Origin: Steroidobacteraceae bacterium
Lineage (GTDB): Bacteria; Pseudomonadota; Gammaproteobacteria; Steroidobacterales; Steroidobacteraceae
NCBI GenBank assembly: GCA_019187185.1
Contig: JABAQU010000001.1
Coordinates: 124,001-188,000, forward strand
Length of the DNA stretch: 64,000 nt
Direction of reading: 5' to 3'
The position numbers were made by a program, and so were the translations under genes. This document shows, piece after piece, positions 1-8,992 of the stretch. The notes under the pieces are model-generated. The model had not been told where the DNA came from, did not search any database, and was given only the letters and a program-made list of their open reading frames with translations. Every line of letters begins with the position of its first letter. Within the stretch, counting starts at the first letter, position 1.

Positions 1-465
1 CCGTTTCTGCGGCGGATGCGGGTGATTCGACCTCTGAACTTCATTCCCTACACGAAGACGCAGGCGATTGAGCAGCTGGAGGCTATTGGTTGGCGTGCGT
101 ACGGACGAAAGCATGGCGAATCTGTGTTCACTAAATTCTTCCAGAACTACTATCTCCCAACCCGCTTCGGCTACGACAAGCGTCGGCCGCATCTGTCGAG
201 TTTGATTGTGTCGGGACAGATGAAGCGGGAACAGGCGATCGCGGAGCTGGAGGAGCCGCTGTATGACAAAGTGGAGCTGGAGCGCGACATAGAATACTTT
301 TGCAAGAAGGTCAGGGTGTCGAGATCTCAATTCAAGGAGCTAATGGCTGCGCCTTTGCGGCACTACACGGCATTTCGAAATTGGGATAGTCGGCACCGAC
401 TATTGAAACGCCTGCAAGGTGCAGTGGAGGCAGTGACGGGAAGGCGCGTAGGAACTTATTCGTAG
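1..465 (+). CDS. N-acetyl sugar amidotransferase, C-terminal part (WbpG/PseA-like)
   Basis: This is the last ~155 codons of a gene that begins before the window; the frame is open from base 1 and ends with TAG at 463-465. The sequence has the family's C-terminal signature: an IPY motif, then YGRKHGESVFTKFFQNYYLP, FGYDKRRPHLSSLI and SGQMKREQA. Family members (WbpG, PseA) are ATP-dependent amidotransferases that turn an acetamido group on a UDP-sugar into an acetamidino group, using ammonia from HisH/HisF-like partners. No partner is visible here, so they would lie upstream. A Wzy-like gene follows after one base, so it belongs to the surface polysaccharide operon. Family call is firm; the exact sugar is unknown. 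Confidence 0.85.
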   Translation, partial: PFLRRMRVIRPLNFIPYTKTQAIEQLEAIGWRAYGRKHGESVFTKFFQNYYLPTRFGYDKRRPHLSSLIVSGQMKREQAIAELEEPLYDKVELERDIEYFCKKVRVSRSQFKELMAAPLRHYTAFRNWDSRHRLLKRLQGAVEAVTGRRVGTYS

Positions 466-466
466 T

Positions 467-1819
467 ATGGTCGAAAGGGGATTGTTGAATGCGCTAGTCG
501 TTAGTAGGGCGCGGCTGTGGATGGCAGCATGCGTAGTCGTAGTTGCCGGGCTGCTTCAGGCAATTTACATCGTCCAACTACAATACACCAACTCGTACTT
601 AGGCTATCAAATTTACGCTGGCTCGCCGTGCCAGATCCTAACCTCGATGGGGATGGTACTGGTGGTGATTTGCATAGTGCCGCACAAGATTTCGCGTCCG
701 TCCGACGTCTTCTTGCTCTTCTACGGTGTGATTGTTCTGATGTCTTGTGCTGTGTTTAGTCAAGTGACCGGTGCCTTGGGCTGCGGGGAGTCAGTGGCCC
801 TATTTGTGACGTTGCTTGTCCCGGTAATGGCCGTATTGGTGCTGCGCGGCGTTACATTGAGAATCGCTCCGCTCCTTAGCCTTCCGCCCGTGGTGGTCTA
901 TGGTGGAGTTCTCATGTTACTTGCCGTGGCCTTCACTTATGGGTACTCATATGGGGGCGCGGGGGGATTTGACTGGACTGCCATGTACGAAAGGCGCTTG
1001 GAGGGCCGCGAGCAGTTTGAGTCGGGAAGCTTCGGAGCCTACCTCTTGAATATGGCGACCAACGGATTGACGCCGTTCGTTGCGTTTGTAGGAGGCACCC
1101 GCAGGAGCACTGCCTTGGTGGCACTCGGCGTCGGAATGGGATGTTTTTCATTTTGGCTGCTGGGACTTAAGGCGCCAGCTGTTATGTCACTGTTGTTCGC
1201 GGTGTTGGGCTATTTAATGCGTTCCGGTCGCATGCAGCGCCTGCCGCGGCTCGTTATTGGGGCGGTCTTGGGGGTTTGTGCGCTCGCGCTATTGGAGCGG
1301 CAATTCTTCGAGAACTCTCTAATCGCCGAAGTAGTCGTGCGCCGAGCCTTTGTTGTGCAAGGTGCGCTGCAGAGTTACTACTGGGATGTTATTAGACGAG
1401 CCATGGAATCTGGTTTCGATTCATTCATGCTCGGTTGGGACTTTTCCAATTATCAAGGTGTCACATTTTTTGTCGGCTCAGAGTATCTGGGGAACCCGGC
1501 CATTAACGCCAATACCAATGCATTCTTGGTGGCTCTTGCAGCGAATGGGCTGTTCGGCTTTGTCGTTTCGGTCTTGTTCGTCGGCGTGTATTTCGCGGCT
1601 ATGGATGCGCTGTACCGATCGTCCAATAACCGAGAAGTGTTTCTCGTTGTTTCTTTGTATAGCCTGCTCCTTACCGAGCAATCATATACGGTCGCGTTTG
1701 TTTCATCTGGGATTGGACTTCTGACTGTCTTGGTGTTCCTCATCAGAAGTAGCGCGAAGCGGTCAAGCCGGGTATCGCGAGTCGGCATGACGGTACCGAC
1801 TGCACCGGGCTCGCAATGA
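467..1819 (+). CDS. O-antigen/oligosaccharide repeat-unit polymerase-like membrane protein (Wzy-like)
   Basis: A 450-residue integral membrane protein with about ten to twelve hydrophobic segments and a larger loop around residues 165-200 and again near 310-345, the layout of Wzy-type polymerases. Such proteins join lipid-linked repeat units in the periplasmic face of the inner membrane. Wzy proteins share little sequence, so the call rests on topology, length and position between an amidotransferase and a glycosyltransferase. The ATG lies one base after the preceding stop, and its stop overlaps the next start (ATGA). Codon use is more A+T-rich than in the genes after 8 kb. An unrelated polysaccharide membrane protein remains possible. 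Confidence 0.72.
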   Translation: MVERGLLNALVVSRARLWMAACVVVVAGLLQAIYIVQLQYTNSYLGYQIYAGSPCQILTSMGMVLVVICIVPHKISRPSDVFLLFYGVIVLMSCAVFSQVTGALGCGESVALFVTLLVPVMAVLVLRGVTLRIAPLLSLPPVVVYGGVLMLLAVAFTYGYSYGGAGGFDWTAMYERRLEGREQFESGSFGAYLLNMATNGLTPFVAFVGGTRRSTALVALGVGMGCFSFWLLGLKAPAVMSLLFAVLGYLMRSGRMQRLPRLVIGAVLGVCALALLERQFFENSLIAEVVVRRAFVVQGALQSYYWDVIRRAMESGFDSFMLGWDFSNYQGVTFFVGSEYLGNPAINANTNAFLVALAANGLFGFVVSVLFVGVYFAAMDALYRSSNNREVFLVVSLYSLLLTEQSYTVAFVSSGIGLLTVLVFLIRSSAKRSSRVSRVGMTVPTAPGSQ

Positions 1820-2940
1820 TCCGCGTCTGCCATGTGTCGTCCGTGCATAGAATGGAACGCGATGTGCGGATACTGCCGAAAGAGTGCGTCTCCCTTGCGG
1901 TTGCAGGTTACGAAGTGCACTTAGTGATTTGTGCCGGTCAAGAGGCTGCAAAGGAAGCGGCGCTGAAAGGTGTGCATATACATCGGTTGGCCGGAGTATC
2001 GAGTCGATTCGAACGGATGGTGAAGCAAACGTGGCGTTGCTTTAGCCTGGCGCGTCGCATCGACGCGGCTATCTATCATTTTCACGACCCCGAGCTGATT
2101 CCTTGGGGGATGTTGCTAGTGTTCATGGGGAAGAAGGTGGTGTATGACGTGCACGAGGATGTGCCCAAGCAGATTCTGTCCAAGGCGTGGATTCCCGCAT
2201 TTCTGCGTTCGCCCCTTAGTAGTCTCGTTGCGGCCATCGAGTGGTTAGGTGCACGTTTCTTCTTTTCGATCGTTGCTGCGACACCGAGCATTCGGGACCG
2301 GTTCAAGCGAATAAATCCTGACGCAATCGACATCAACAATTTTCCGCTGATAGGGGAATTAGATTCTGTTCCAATCGACTGGCGGGACAAGCAACTGCAG
2401 GTCGCTTATGTTGGCGGCATCACGCGTATTCGCGGTATCCAGGAGATCGCTAAGGCCATGACGCTGGTGCGTACAGGCGTACGATTGCAAGTGGCAGGAA
2501 CGTTCTCGGAGCCTAGTTTAGAGCGACAGGTAAAGGGCGAGCCGGGTTGGAAGCTGGTGGATGAGCTGGGGTTTGTCGACCGCGCTGGCGTGGCAGCAGT
2601 GCTGCAACGTGCTATCGCAGGTCTAGTTACGTATCACCCAGCACCCAATCACGTGGATGCACAACCTAACAAGATGTTCGAGTACATGAGCGCTGGCGTT
2701 CCGGTCATTGCTTCCAACTTTCCGTTGTGGCTCGAGATAATCGAGGGCAGCAGGTGTGGGATCTGCGTGGATCCGTCCAAGCCGCAGGAAATCGCCGAGG
2801 CCATCGACTATCTTGCGAGCCATCCATCCGATGGCGAGCATATGGGCCGAAATGGCCAGGCGGCGGTGAAGGAGCGCTACAACTGGTCGGTTGAGGAGAA
2901 GAAGCTCCTCGAGTTCTATCGAATGGTCGCGGCAGCGTGA
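1816..2940 (+). CDS. Glycosyltransferase family 4 (GT-B fold)
   Basis: A 374-residue cytoplasmic glycosyltransferase. The N-terminal half opens with MIRVCHVSSVHRMERDVRI, a substrate-domain start seen in GT4 enzymes; YHFHDPELIP and VVYDVHEDVP follow near residues 80-115. The C-terminal nucleotide-sugar domain has AYVGGITRIRGI near 200 and the retaining-enzyme E-x7-E region MFEYMSAGVPVIASNFPLW near 290-310. It probably adds one sugar to the lipid-linked repeat. Start and stop overlap both neighbours by four bases (ATGA, GTGA), so translation is probably coupled. Donor and acceptor cannot be read from the sequence. Confidence 0.85.
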   Translation: MIRVCHVSSVHRMERDVRILPKECVSLAVAGYEVHLVICAGQEAAKEAALKGVHIHRLAGVSSRFERMVKQTWRCFSLARRIDAAIYHFHDPELIPWGMLLVFMGKKVVYDVHEDVPKQILSKAWIPAFLRSPLSSLVAAIEWLGARFFFSIVAATPSIRDRFKRINPDAIDINNFPLIGELDSVPIDWRDKQLQVAYVGGITRIRGIQEIAKAMTLVRTGVRLQVAGTFSEPSLERQVKGEPGWKLVDELGFVDRAGVAAVLQRAIAGLVTYHPAPNHVDAQPNKMFEYMSAGVPVIASNFPLWLEIIEGSRCGICVDPSKPQEIAEAIDYLASHPSDGEHMGRNGQAAVKERYNWSVEEKKLLEFYRMVAAA

Positions 2941-4025
2941 AGCTACTGACGATAATCGGTGCACGCCCACAGTTCATAAAAGCTAGCGTCGTTTCGGTCG
3001 CGATCGGCGCCCAGGATGATCTTACCGAGATCATCGTCCATACCGGCCAGCACTTTGACGCAAATATGTCGAATGTGTTCTTCGAGGAGTTGGGTATGGC
3101 CAAGCCGGCCTATCACCTAAACATAAATAGCGGTCGTCATGGCGACATGACCGGCCGCATGCTGATCGAGATTGAAAGGGTGTTGCTGGCCGAAAAGCCG
3201 GACGTGGTTCTCGTCTACGGCGATACTAATTCCACGCTGGCCGGAGCGCTGGCGGCAGCGAAACTGCACATCCCGGTGGCTCATGTAGAGGCGGGCCTAC
3301 GATCCTTTAACATGCGCATGCCCGAAGAGGTTAACCGCGTTTTGACGGATCGCGTGTCGCGCTGGCTGTTCACGCCGACCGCGGTGGCTGAGCGGAACCT
3401 GCGTGCCGAAGGCGTCGCAGCAGAGCTGATCATTCCTGTTGGCGACGTCATGTACGATGTGGCTCTGCACTACGGCGCGCGGGTGAAGGCCGAGGGCAGG
3501 ATCTTGGGCGGGCTCGGAATCAAGCCGGCGAGTTACGTTCTGACGACGATTCACCGCGCAGAAAACACCGATGTGCCTGAGCGCCTGATGGTGATCGTGG
3601 ATGCCCTAATCCAGGTTGCGCGCCAGATGTCCGTGGTGTGGCCGGTGCATCCTCGCACGCGCGGAGCTCTTCGACAGATTGGGTGCTTGGAGAAGTTGAG
3701 CCAGCATGCACGGTTGATCGATCCGGTGGGCTACCTAGACATGGTGCAATTGGAAAAGTACGCCGCGCTTATTGCCACGGACTCTGGCGGCGTGCAGAAG
3801 GAGGCTTTCTTCTATCGAGTTCCCTGCGTGACTCTGCGAGACGAGACCGAGTGGGTCGAGATCGTCGATGCGGGCTGGAATCGCCTCGCGGCTCCCCAAG
3901 TTGTGGATAACCTTGTTCAGACGATCGAAGGTGCTGTGGGCTCTACCGGACAAGACGTTTCTCCGTATGGTTCGGGCGATGCCGCTGAGAAAATCGCTTT
4001 GCGGTTGGCGTCTGACTTGCCATGA
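2937..4025 (+). CDS. UDP-N-acetylhexosamine 2-epimerase (WecB/WbpI family)
   Basis: A 362-residue non-hydrolysing epimerase starting at GTG, overlapping the glycosyltransferase stop. Diagnostic motifs are IGARPQFIKA at the start, HTGQHFD near 37, YGDTNSTLAGALAA near 97, HVEAGLRSF.MRMPEEVNR near 115-130, HPRTR near 235 and TDSGGVQKEA near 280. The family inverts C2 of UDP-GlcNAc, giving UDP-ManNAc, or of UDP-2,3-diacetamido-glucuronate (WbpI). The neighbouring WbpG-type amidotransferase favours the second, WbpI-like role, but this is inference. A second epimerase of the same family lies at 12510-13610, so the two probably serve different sugars. Confidence 0.88.
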   Translation: MKLLTIIGARPQFIKASVVSVAIGAQDDLTEIIVHTGQHFDANMSNVFFEELGMAKPAYHLNINSGRHGDMTGRMLIEIERVLLAEKPDVVLVYGDTNSTLAGALAAAKLHIPVAHVEAGLRSFNMRMPEEVNRVLTDRVSRWLFTPTAVAERNLRAEGVAAELIIPVGDVMYDVALHYGARVKAEGRILGGLGIKPASYVLTTIHRAENTDVPERLMVIVDALIQVARQMSVVWPVHPRTRGALRQIGCLEKLSQHARLIDPVGYLDMVQLEKYAALIATDSGGVQKEAFFYRVPCVTLRDETEWVEIVDAGWNRLAAPQVVDNLVQTIEGAVGSTGQDVSPYGSGDAAEKIALRLASDLP

Positions 4026-4172
4026 CACCTATACCGTGTGGGACCGCTCGTCATCGGAGTAGACCATTGTAGTTTGCAATGAGATCCAAGAATTGACCGT
4101 GCGCATTTGGTATTTGCACTGCAAGTGGGAAGTGAAGATCTGATTCGTAGGAAGCTGCTGTGCACGGATGGA

Positions 4173-5027
4173 TCAATCTTTCATCGCGAACTGCGCCAAG
4201 ACAATCACCCCTCCCAGTAGTGCACCCGCAAGAATTCCGAGTATTGCTATGAGTATGCGCTTGGGACGGATACGCTCCTCCGGCACGACTGCGGGATCTA
4301 TAACGCGCAGCGGCGCAGTTTCTGGGTTGCGGGCGACCATGAGCCTCTTGATCTCGCTCTCCATCATGGAAAAGATCGCTTTCTGCAATTCGACCATGTT
4401 AGTTGCTTGGGCTTGCCGATTGAGGAATGTGAGGTTCTGCTCGGCTTCGCGTACGGTGGCTGCGTTGACGAAAGAATTGACCCGCGCTATCAGCGTCTTG
4501 ACCCATTTGGCGGCTAGAGTGGGATCCTTCCACTCAATGGCGATCGTAACGATGCCTGATGTTTTGTCGACCGATACGCGCAGGACTTTTTCTATGAACA
4601 GCTCAAAGGCCTTCCAAGACGTTGGCGGTTTTGCAATGGTCCAGCGCTTGCTAGCAGCGTCCCAGGAGTTGGCGTACAGGATCGGCAGCAAGTGTTCCTC
4701 TTCGATCATGCGTTGGATCACGGCCCTCGATTTCAGTGCTGTAAGTGCAAAATCCCGCTTTTGGTCTTGAGTGCTTACCGAAATTCCAGCTAACGCCGCC
4801 AAGCTGCCCATCTGCGATGACAAGCTGGCCGCGTTCTCGTCCCGTATCTGCACAGATGCTTGGGCGCGGTAAATCTCGGTGGCAAACAAAGCATAGAGGA
4901 GGGAGGCTACGGCGACAGCGATCGTGCACAAGATGATCAATAGCCTACCGGCCCACAGCACATTAATGAGTTCGCGAAGATCGATCTCATCTTCGGCAGC
5001 AGCTGTTGACGTGTGCAACTCATTCAC
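4173..5027 (-). CDS. Wzz-family chain-length determinant protein
   Basis: A 284-residue inner-membrane protein with the Wzz architecture: DEIDLRELINVLWAGR just before a first membrane span (about residues 29-50), a periplasmic segment with EIYRAQASVQIRD, a coiled-coil middle, and a second span near residues 255-278 preceded by the proline-rich VIDPAVVPEERIRPKR. Such proteins set the modal length of Wzy-made polymers. The start is GTG with AAGGA about nine bases upstream. It converges with the epimerase gene and is separated from the upstream glycosyltransferase by the insertion sequence, which may have cut an older operon link. Confidence 0.85.
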   Translation of the reverse strand: MNELHTSTAAAEDEIDLRELINVLWAGRLLIILCTIAVAVASLLYALFATEIYRAQASVQIRDENAASLSSQMGSLAALAGISVSTQDQKRDFALTALKSRAVIQRMIEEEHLLPILYANSWDAASKRWTIAKPPTSWKAFELFIEKVLRVSVDKTSGIVTIAIEWKDPTLAAKWVKTLIARVNSFVNAATVREAEQNLTFLNRQAQATNMVELQKAIFSMMESEIKRLMVARNPETAPLRVIDPAVVPEERIRPKRILIAILGILAGALLGGVIVLAQFAMKD

Positions 5028-5228
5028 GACGTTTATCCTTGGACGATGGTGACTAGGGGCGGGGCAGTCCGAGTTTACCGGACGAGCGCGTAAACGGTGA
5101 CCATCAGTGACGTCAAGAAGCGCTTTGACCGGTTGCGGATAGCCCCGGCTGATATCTGCCGCCCAATGACCTGCCCCCAGCTTTAGTGCCGGGCTTCGGT
5201 TCGTAGAGTCCTTGGTTGCGACACTATC

Positions 5229-6062
5229 TCAACTCCATGCTTCCTGCCTTTCGGGCCCGGCATGCCGGGCCCGAAAGGCAGCGGCGAATTCTGCCGGTGT
5301 GCGGTACTTCAGCGCGCTGTGCGGCCGGCGCTGGTTGTAATCCTGGCGCCAGCCGGCGACGATCGCGCGCGCTTCGACCAGTGACCGGAACCAATGCTCA
5401 TTCAGGCATTCGTCGCGGAACTTGCCGTTGAAGCTCTCGATGTACGCGTTCTGTGTGGGCTTGCCGGCTTCGATCAGCCGCAAGGCTACGCCGCGCTGCC
5501 ACGCCCATTGATCCAGCGCCTTGCCGGTGAACTCCGGCCCCTGATCGGTGCGGATGACTTGGGGCAGACCACGGAACTGACCGATGCGATCCAGGATCCG
5601 CGTGACGTACGCCCCACCGATTCCGTGGTCCACGACGATGTCGATCGACTCTTTCGTGAAGTCATCGACAATGGTCAGACATTTGAGCCGCCGGCCGTAC
5701 TCCAGGCTGTCACTGACAAAATCTATCGACCAGACCTGGTTGGGCGCCGTGGGTCTCTGCAGCGGCCGACGCTCTACGGCCACGCCTTCGCGGCGCTTGC
5801 GGCGCCGAACCTGCAGCTTCTCCAGCCGATACAGCCGATGCACGCGCTTCACGTTGACCTCAGCCCCTTCCCGGCGCAGCAGGGCGTGAATGCGCCGGTA
5901 GCCAAACCGGCGCCGCTGCGCAGCCAGTTCCACGATGCGACATCGCAGCTGCCCACCGTCAGCTTCCCGGCCGGGCGCGTAGTGCAACACCGTGCGCGAG
6001 ATCGCCATCAGCTGACAGGCCCGCCGCTCCGAGATCTTCGTCTTCGCCCGCATGGCCATCAC
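5229..6062 (-). CDS. IS3-family transposase, orfB (integrase catalytic domain)
   Basis: The second frame of the element, 277 residues from its first ATG. The open frame continues upstream into orfA, so the active form is probably an OrfAB fusion made by -1 frameshifting. The N-terminal HTH_21-like part ([15 protein letters not shown]) is followed by an rve integrase core with the DDE triad: [21 protein letters not shown] and [14 protein letters not shown]. The C-terminus ends [23 protein letters not shown] and then runs through a perfect 36-bp palindrome, giving an unusual short tail. It converges on nothing; wzz lies downstream on the same strand. Confidence 0.9.
   Translation of the reverse strand: MMAMRAKTKISERRACQLMAISRTVLHYAPGREADGGQLRCRIVELAAQRRRFGYRRIHALLRREGAEVNVKRVHRLYRLEKLQVRRRKRREGVAVERRPLQRPTAPNQVWSIDFVSDSLEYGRRLKCLTIVDDFTKESIDIVVDHGIGGAYVTRILDRIGQFRGLPQVIRTDQGPEFTGKALDQWAWQRGVALRLIEAGKPTQNAYIESFNGKFRDECLNEHWFRSLVEARAIVAGWRQDYNQRRPHSALKYRTPAEFAAAFRARHAGPERQEAWS
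5245..5280. repeat. Perfect 36-bp palindrome inside the 3' end of orfB
   Basis: The 18-base half TGCCTTTCGGGCCCGGCA is followed directly by its reverse complement. It encodes the last part of orfB ([12 protein letters not shown]) and lies about 80 bp from the element's end. As RNA it would form a very strong hairpin. It resembles a REP-type unit captured by the element, or a terminator that shields neighbours from read-through. Confidence 0.8.
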
Positions 6063-6085
6063 CGCTTCACGCCTGGCCTGCGGGC

Positions 6086-6352
6086 TTACCGTTTTCCCCG
6101 CGCCACCACCTTCAGCGCTTCAATGTCCAGCATCGCCTCGGCCAGCAGCTTCTTCAGCTTGCTGTTCTCGCTCTCCAGCTCCCGAAGCCGGCGCGCTTCC
6201 GACACATCCATCCCGCCAAACTTACCGCGCCACTTGTAGAACGCCGCATCGCTGAATCCGTGCTTGCGTCCCAAGTCCTTCACCGCCACGCCGGACTCCA
6301 CCTGCTTCAGGAACCCGATGATCTGCTCGTCCGTAAACCTCGACTTCTTCAT
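6086..6352 (-). CDS. IS3-family transposase, orfA (helix-turn-helix subunit)
   Basis: An 88-residue DNA-binding protein of the transposase_8 type. The N-terminal helix-turn-helix covers about residues 5-45 ([34 protein letters not shown]); a leucine zipper-like region follows ([19 protein letters not shown]). It binds the terminal repeats and, fused to OrfB by frameshifting, forms the full transposase. The frame ends with TAA seven codons after the family motif [12 protein letters not shown], right beside the slippery stretch. Confidence 0.9.
   Translation of the reverse strand: MKKSRFTDEQIIGFLKQVESGVAVKDLGRKHGFSDAAFYKWRGKFGGMDVSEARRLRELESENSKLKKLLAEAMLDIEALKVVARGKR
6091..6099 (-). other. 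Probable -1 programmed frameshift site of the IS
   Basis: On the - strand the sequence reads GGGGAAAAC just before the orfA stop codon. In the orfA frame it is read GGA AAA CGG TAA; slipping back one base on the A run gives the orfB frame, which is open through this point. IS3-family elements are known to use A-rich slippage here. Confidence 0.6.
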
Positions 6353-6432
6353 GCCCGATCTCCCCTCGGAAATCGGACTCTACTCACCTCGCCGTGGCAC
6401 TGAAAATTGGGAGCAGGTCAGGCAAGTGGATT

Positions 6433-7197
6433 TCACCGTCTGACTATCGCCCGGAATGCGTAGTGTGCAAGTAGCCAGATACTCGTTAGCACGTTCAACT
6501 TCTCGGAATCGCGATAGATTCTCCATTGGTACCAAGCCTTTCTAAACTTGTTTCGCGATATCGATCCAGGTGTGAGACGATATAACCCGAGCACATCTGC
6601 ACATCGTGCCGCGGTACCGCCACGTTTCAAGATCTCCAGCCAGCACGCATAATCTTGGCCGCGTTTGATGTCAGGCATGCGCACCTTGCCAGCAAGTTGG
6701 CGATCGATCACTACTGTCAAGCATCCGACTGTCGCTTCCTTGCGCAAGAGCTGGTTGTAGCCAATTTGTAGGGGGGCTTTAGCGTCCACAATTTGGCCAG
6801 ACCGTGCACCATCATTACGCACTACTTCGTAGGGTGCAAAGCTTAGTACTACAGAGCGATCGCGCATTAGTTCAAGCTGCTTGGAGAGTTTCTCCGGGAG
6901 CCATTGATCGTCAGCATCGAGGAACGCTAAGTATCGTCCCCTGCCTTCATCAATCGCACGATTGCGCGTCGGACCTGGGCCACTCTGCTTCGTGTTCTGA
7001 AATACTCGAATGCGCGAATCGCTCAATGCGGCATTCCGTGCAATTTCCAGTGTTGAGTCCGAAGACATGTCGTCGACGACAACCAGTTCCCAGTCTCGGT
7101 CGCTTTGCAATTGGACTGATCGGATAGCGTCGCGGATATATTGTGCCGCATTGTATGCAGGCATGATTATGCTGGTTCTTGGGGCTTGACGAGTCAT
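6433..7197 (-). CDS. Glycosyltransferase family 2 (GT-A fold)
   Basis: A 254-residue enzyme starting at MTRQAPRTSIIMPAYN; a longer frame begins at 7251 but the extra 18 residues are not family-like. It has the GT2 core: MPAYNAAQYI near 12, VVVDDMSSDST near 40, and the metal-binding FLDADDQW near 95. The C-terminal half carries a GQDYACWLEIL segment, where the acidic residues are usual for the catalytic base region. It probably adds a sugar to the lipid-linked repeat on the cytoplasmic face. Its stop lies 12 bp from the insertion sequence, but the C-terminus looks complete. Its G+C content resembles region 1, not the genes downstream. Confidence 0.85.
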   Translation of the reverse strand: MTRQAPRTSIIMPAYNAAQYIRDAIRSVQLQSDRDWELVVVDDMSSDSTLEIARNAALSDSRIRVFQNTKQSGPGPTRNRAIDEGRGRYLAFLDADDQWLPEKLSKQLELMRDRSVVLSFAPYEVVRNDGARSGQIVDAKAPLQIGYNQLLRKEATVGCLTVVIDRQLAGKVRMPDIKRGQDYACWLEILKRGGTAARCADVLGLYRLTPGSISRNKFRKAWYQWRIYRDSEKLNVLTSIWLLAHYAFRAIVRR

Positions 7198-7827
7198 GAG
7201 GCGGCTGTTGTTCCTGGTGATCCCCAGTTTGCAGCGGACTATACCGCACACAGGTCGCGCCTACCCGCATCGGCACTGTCTCGATCAAGCAGGTCGGCAG
7301 GGCAATGGAGTTGGTGCCGCTGTTTCGGGCGCGGGTGAAAATGGTTCTCTGTTCAAGTGGGGCGGGACGACAATTCGCTACACCGAGACAAACTATTCCG
7401 CGAAAATTAGAAACTAACCGGGTGATGCAGGACGGGGGCCGCGAGCGAACAGGTGACCCGGATCGCCAGATTCAGCCGCTATCGAGATTTTGTGGAACTA
7501 TGCATTGCAGTGATTGTTCCAGACCCCTCTGGAGACGTGCGAGTTCGGATGAGTCTGCACTGGCGGCTGGGCGTATTGATTGCGTTGTGTGAAGCAGGCT
7601 AGTGCCGCGTATCTTTAGAGTGCGCCTTATGATTGATTGAGATGACAATGTTGAACGGCAATCTGGCGCCGGCCCTTGATCACACGCCCTGTCTCTTGAT
7701 ACAGACAGGTGTCTGCGAGAGCACGAGAAATGTGGTATCATGCCGGCGCCGGCGTGGTCACGCAGGCAGAGTCAGAGCCGAAGTCAAGTGGGTGGCGGGC
7801 AGGGTGCCACCTGGAGAGAATTGGCAG
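7198..7827. other. Divergent intergenic region, no gene recognised
   Basis: About 630 bp between two divergent genes. Short open frames occur on both strands but none has a ribosome binding site, a plausible composition or a known domain. A 7-bp stem (CCTGTCT/AGACAGG, 7688-7709, 8-base loop) lies about 120 bp before the next gene. Base composition changes across this stretch from the A+T-richer polysaccharide block to the G+C-rich remainder, so it is the likely edge of a transferred segment. Promoters for both flanking genes must lie here but I cannot place them. Confidence 0.5.
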
Positions 7828-8928
7828 GTGGCGGTGTCAACAGTCTTGTTCGGTGCGGCAGCGAGTTTTCTTGTCTGCGTTCTGGCGATCATCGCGCTGC
7901 GCCCGGTGGCCGTGGTTGTGGATCTAGTCGACCGACCGGGCGGTCGCAAGACTCACCACGGCGAGGTCCCAATTGTCGGCGGGATAGCGATGTTTCTGGG
8001 CCTGTCCGTGGGAATCGGGCTCGTTCCAGCCGACGCAATGCGAGCCGATACCTTCATCGCGGCCTGCGCACTGCTGGTCGTCACGGGCTTGCTCGATGAC
8101 CGGTTCGAGCTGTCGCCCTGGCTGCGGCTGCCGGCGCAAGCGGCGGCAACGATCATGCTCGTGACCCACCTGTTCGCCGGGGCGGGGTTCAGTTTCGGCA
8201 ATCCCCTGGGTTTCGGCGACATCGATTTTCACGGGGTCGTCGCCTACGTCGTGATCCTCTTCTTCGTGGTTGGCGCGATCAACGCCTTCAACATGCTCGA
8301 CGGCATGGACGGTCTCGCGGGGGCCGTGTCCATGGTGGCTCTTGCGGGGATCGCGTTGCTGGCCTGGGGAGGTGGGTTGCAGTTTTCGCTGCAGGTGAGC
8401 CTCACCCTGGCCGGGGCGGTCGGCGCGTTTCTGCTGTTCAATCTGCCGATCCGCAGGAATCGCGGCGTACGCTGTTTCATGGGCGACGCCGGCAGCACGC
8501 TGATCGGCTTCATCCTCGCGCTGCTCTGCATGCGGCTGACCCAGGGTGATTCGCAGATCATGGCGCCCGTGTCAGTGCTTTGGCTTGTTGCGCTACCTGT
8601 GTTCGAGCTCCTTTGGACGATCATCCGGCGCCTCTCGCGCGGGCAGTCGCCGTTTGCGGCTGATCGGGAGCACTTCCATCATCTGCTGGTCGACTCGGGC
8701 CTGGGTGTGCGCGGTGCCTTCATTGTCTATGTGCTGTACGCGACCCTGCTGGCCGCGGCAGGCTTCGTGTTTCACAGGGTTGGATTGCCTGAATCACTGC
8801 AGTTCGCGCTGTTCGTGCTCACGGGCATCTTCACGGTGATGCTGATGTACCGCGCGCCGAAGCTCGTTGCCCGCATGCCTCCCGAGTGGCATCGCAAGCC
8901 CGCGCACGAGGTTCCGAGCGAGGGTTGA
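7828..8928 (+). CDS. Undecaprenyl-phosphate alpha-GlcNAc-1-phosphate transferase (WecA/WbpL type)
   Basis: A 366-residue polytopic membrane enzyme that starts glycan synthesis by moving a HexNAc-1-phosphate from its UDP-sugar to undecaprenyl phosphate. GTG at 7828 is chosen because GGAGAG lies nine bases upstream and the first membrane span follows at once; the frame is open further upstream to 7633 without membrane-like sequence. Family motifs are DRPGGRKTHHGEVPIVGG near 35-50, LLDDRFEL near 90, NAFNMLDGMDGLAG near 155 (the Asp-rich catalytic loop), CFMGDAGSTLIGF near 220 and ADREHFHHLL near 285. It probably primes the glycan built by the genes on both sides. WecA and WbpL cannot be separated by eye. 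Confidence 0.88.
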   Translation: MAVSTVLFGAAASFLVCVLAIIALRPVAVVVDLVDRPGGRKTHHGEVPIVGGIAMFLGLSVGIGLVPADAMRADTFIAACALLVVTGLLDDRFELSPWLRLPAQAAATIMLVTHLFAGAGFSFGNPLGFGDIDFHGVVAYVVILFFVVGAINAFNMLDGMDGLAGAVSMVALAGIALLAWGGGLQFSLQVSLTLAGAVGAFLLFNLPIRRNRGVRCFMGDAGSTLIGFILALLCMRLTQGDSQIMAPVSVLWLVALPVFELLWTIIRRLSRGQSPFAADREHFHHLLVDSGLGVRGAFIVYVLYATLLAAAGFVFHRVGLPESLQFALFVLTGIFTVMLMYRAPKLVARMPPEWHRKPAHEVPSEG

Positions 8929-8992
8929 GCGGACCGACGACTGTGATACGGGTTCTGCGGACCCCGGCAATTTCGGCTAACCTCTCGCCCCC

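Larger units (their letters stand above)
5167..6420 (-). mobile_element. IS3-family insertion sequence, complete (1,254 bp)
   Basis: The element is bounded by imperfect terminal inverted repeats: TGACCTGCCCCCAGCTTTAG at 5167 and, on the other strand from 6420, TGACCTGCTCCCAATTTTCAG. Between them lie orfA and orfB with a -1 frameshift relation, the standard IS3 layout. The orfA type ([15 protein letters not shown]) matches the IS407/IS51-like branch. No clean 3-5 bp target duplication is visible: the flanks read GCCCAA on the left and GGCAAG on the right, so the insertion is old or the ends have recombined. Both frames are open, so the element looks able to make transposase. Confidence 0.92.

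Noticed and set aside
5158..6430. Target site duplication of the IS
   Set aside because: The flanking bases do not give an exact 3-5 bp repeat; CAA appears on both sides but only if one end is shifted by two bases against its inverted repeat.
7305..7592. Small open frame as a gene in the 7.2-7.8 kb gap
   Set aside because: No ribosome binding site, no recognisable domain, composition unlike the neighbours.
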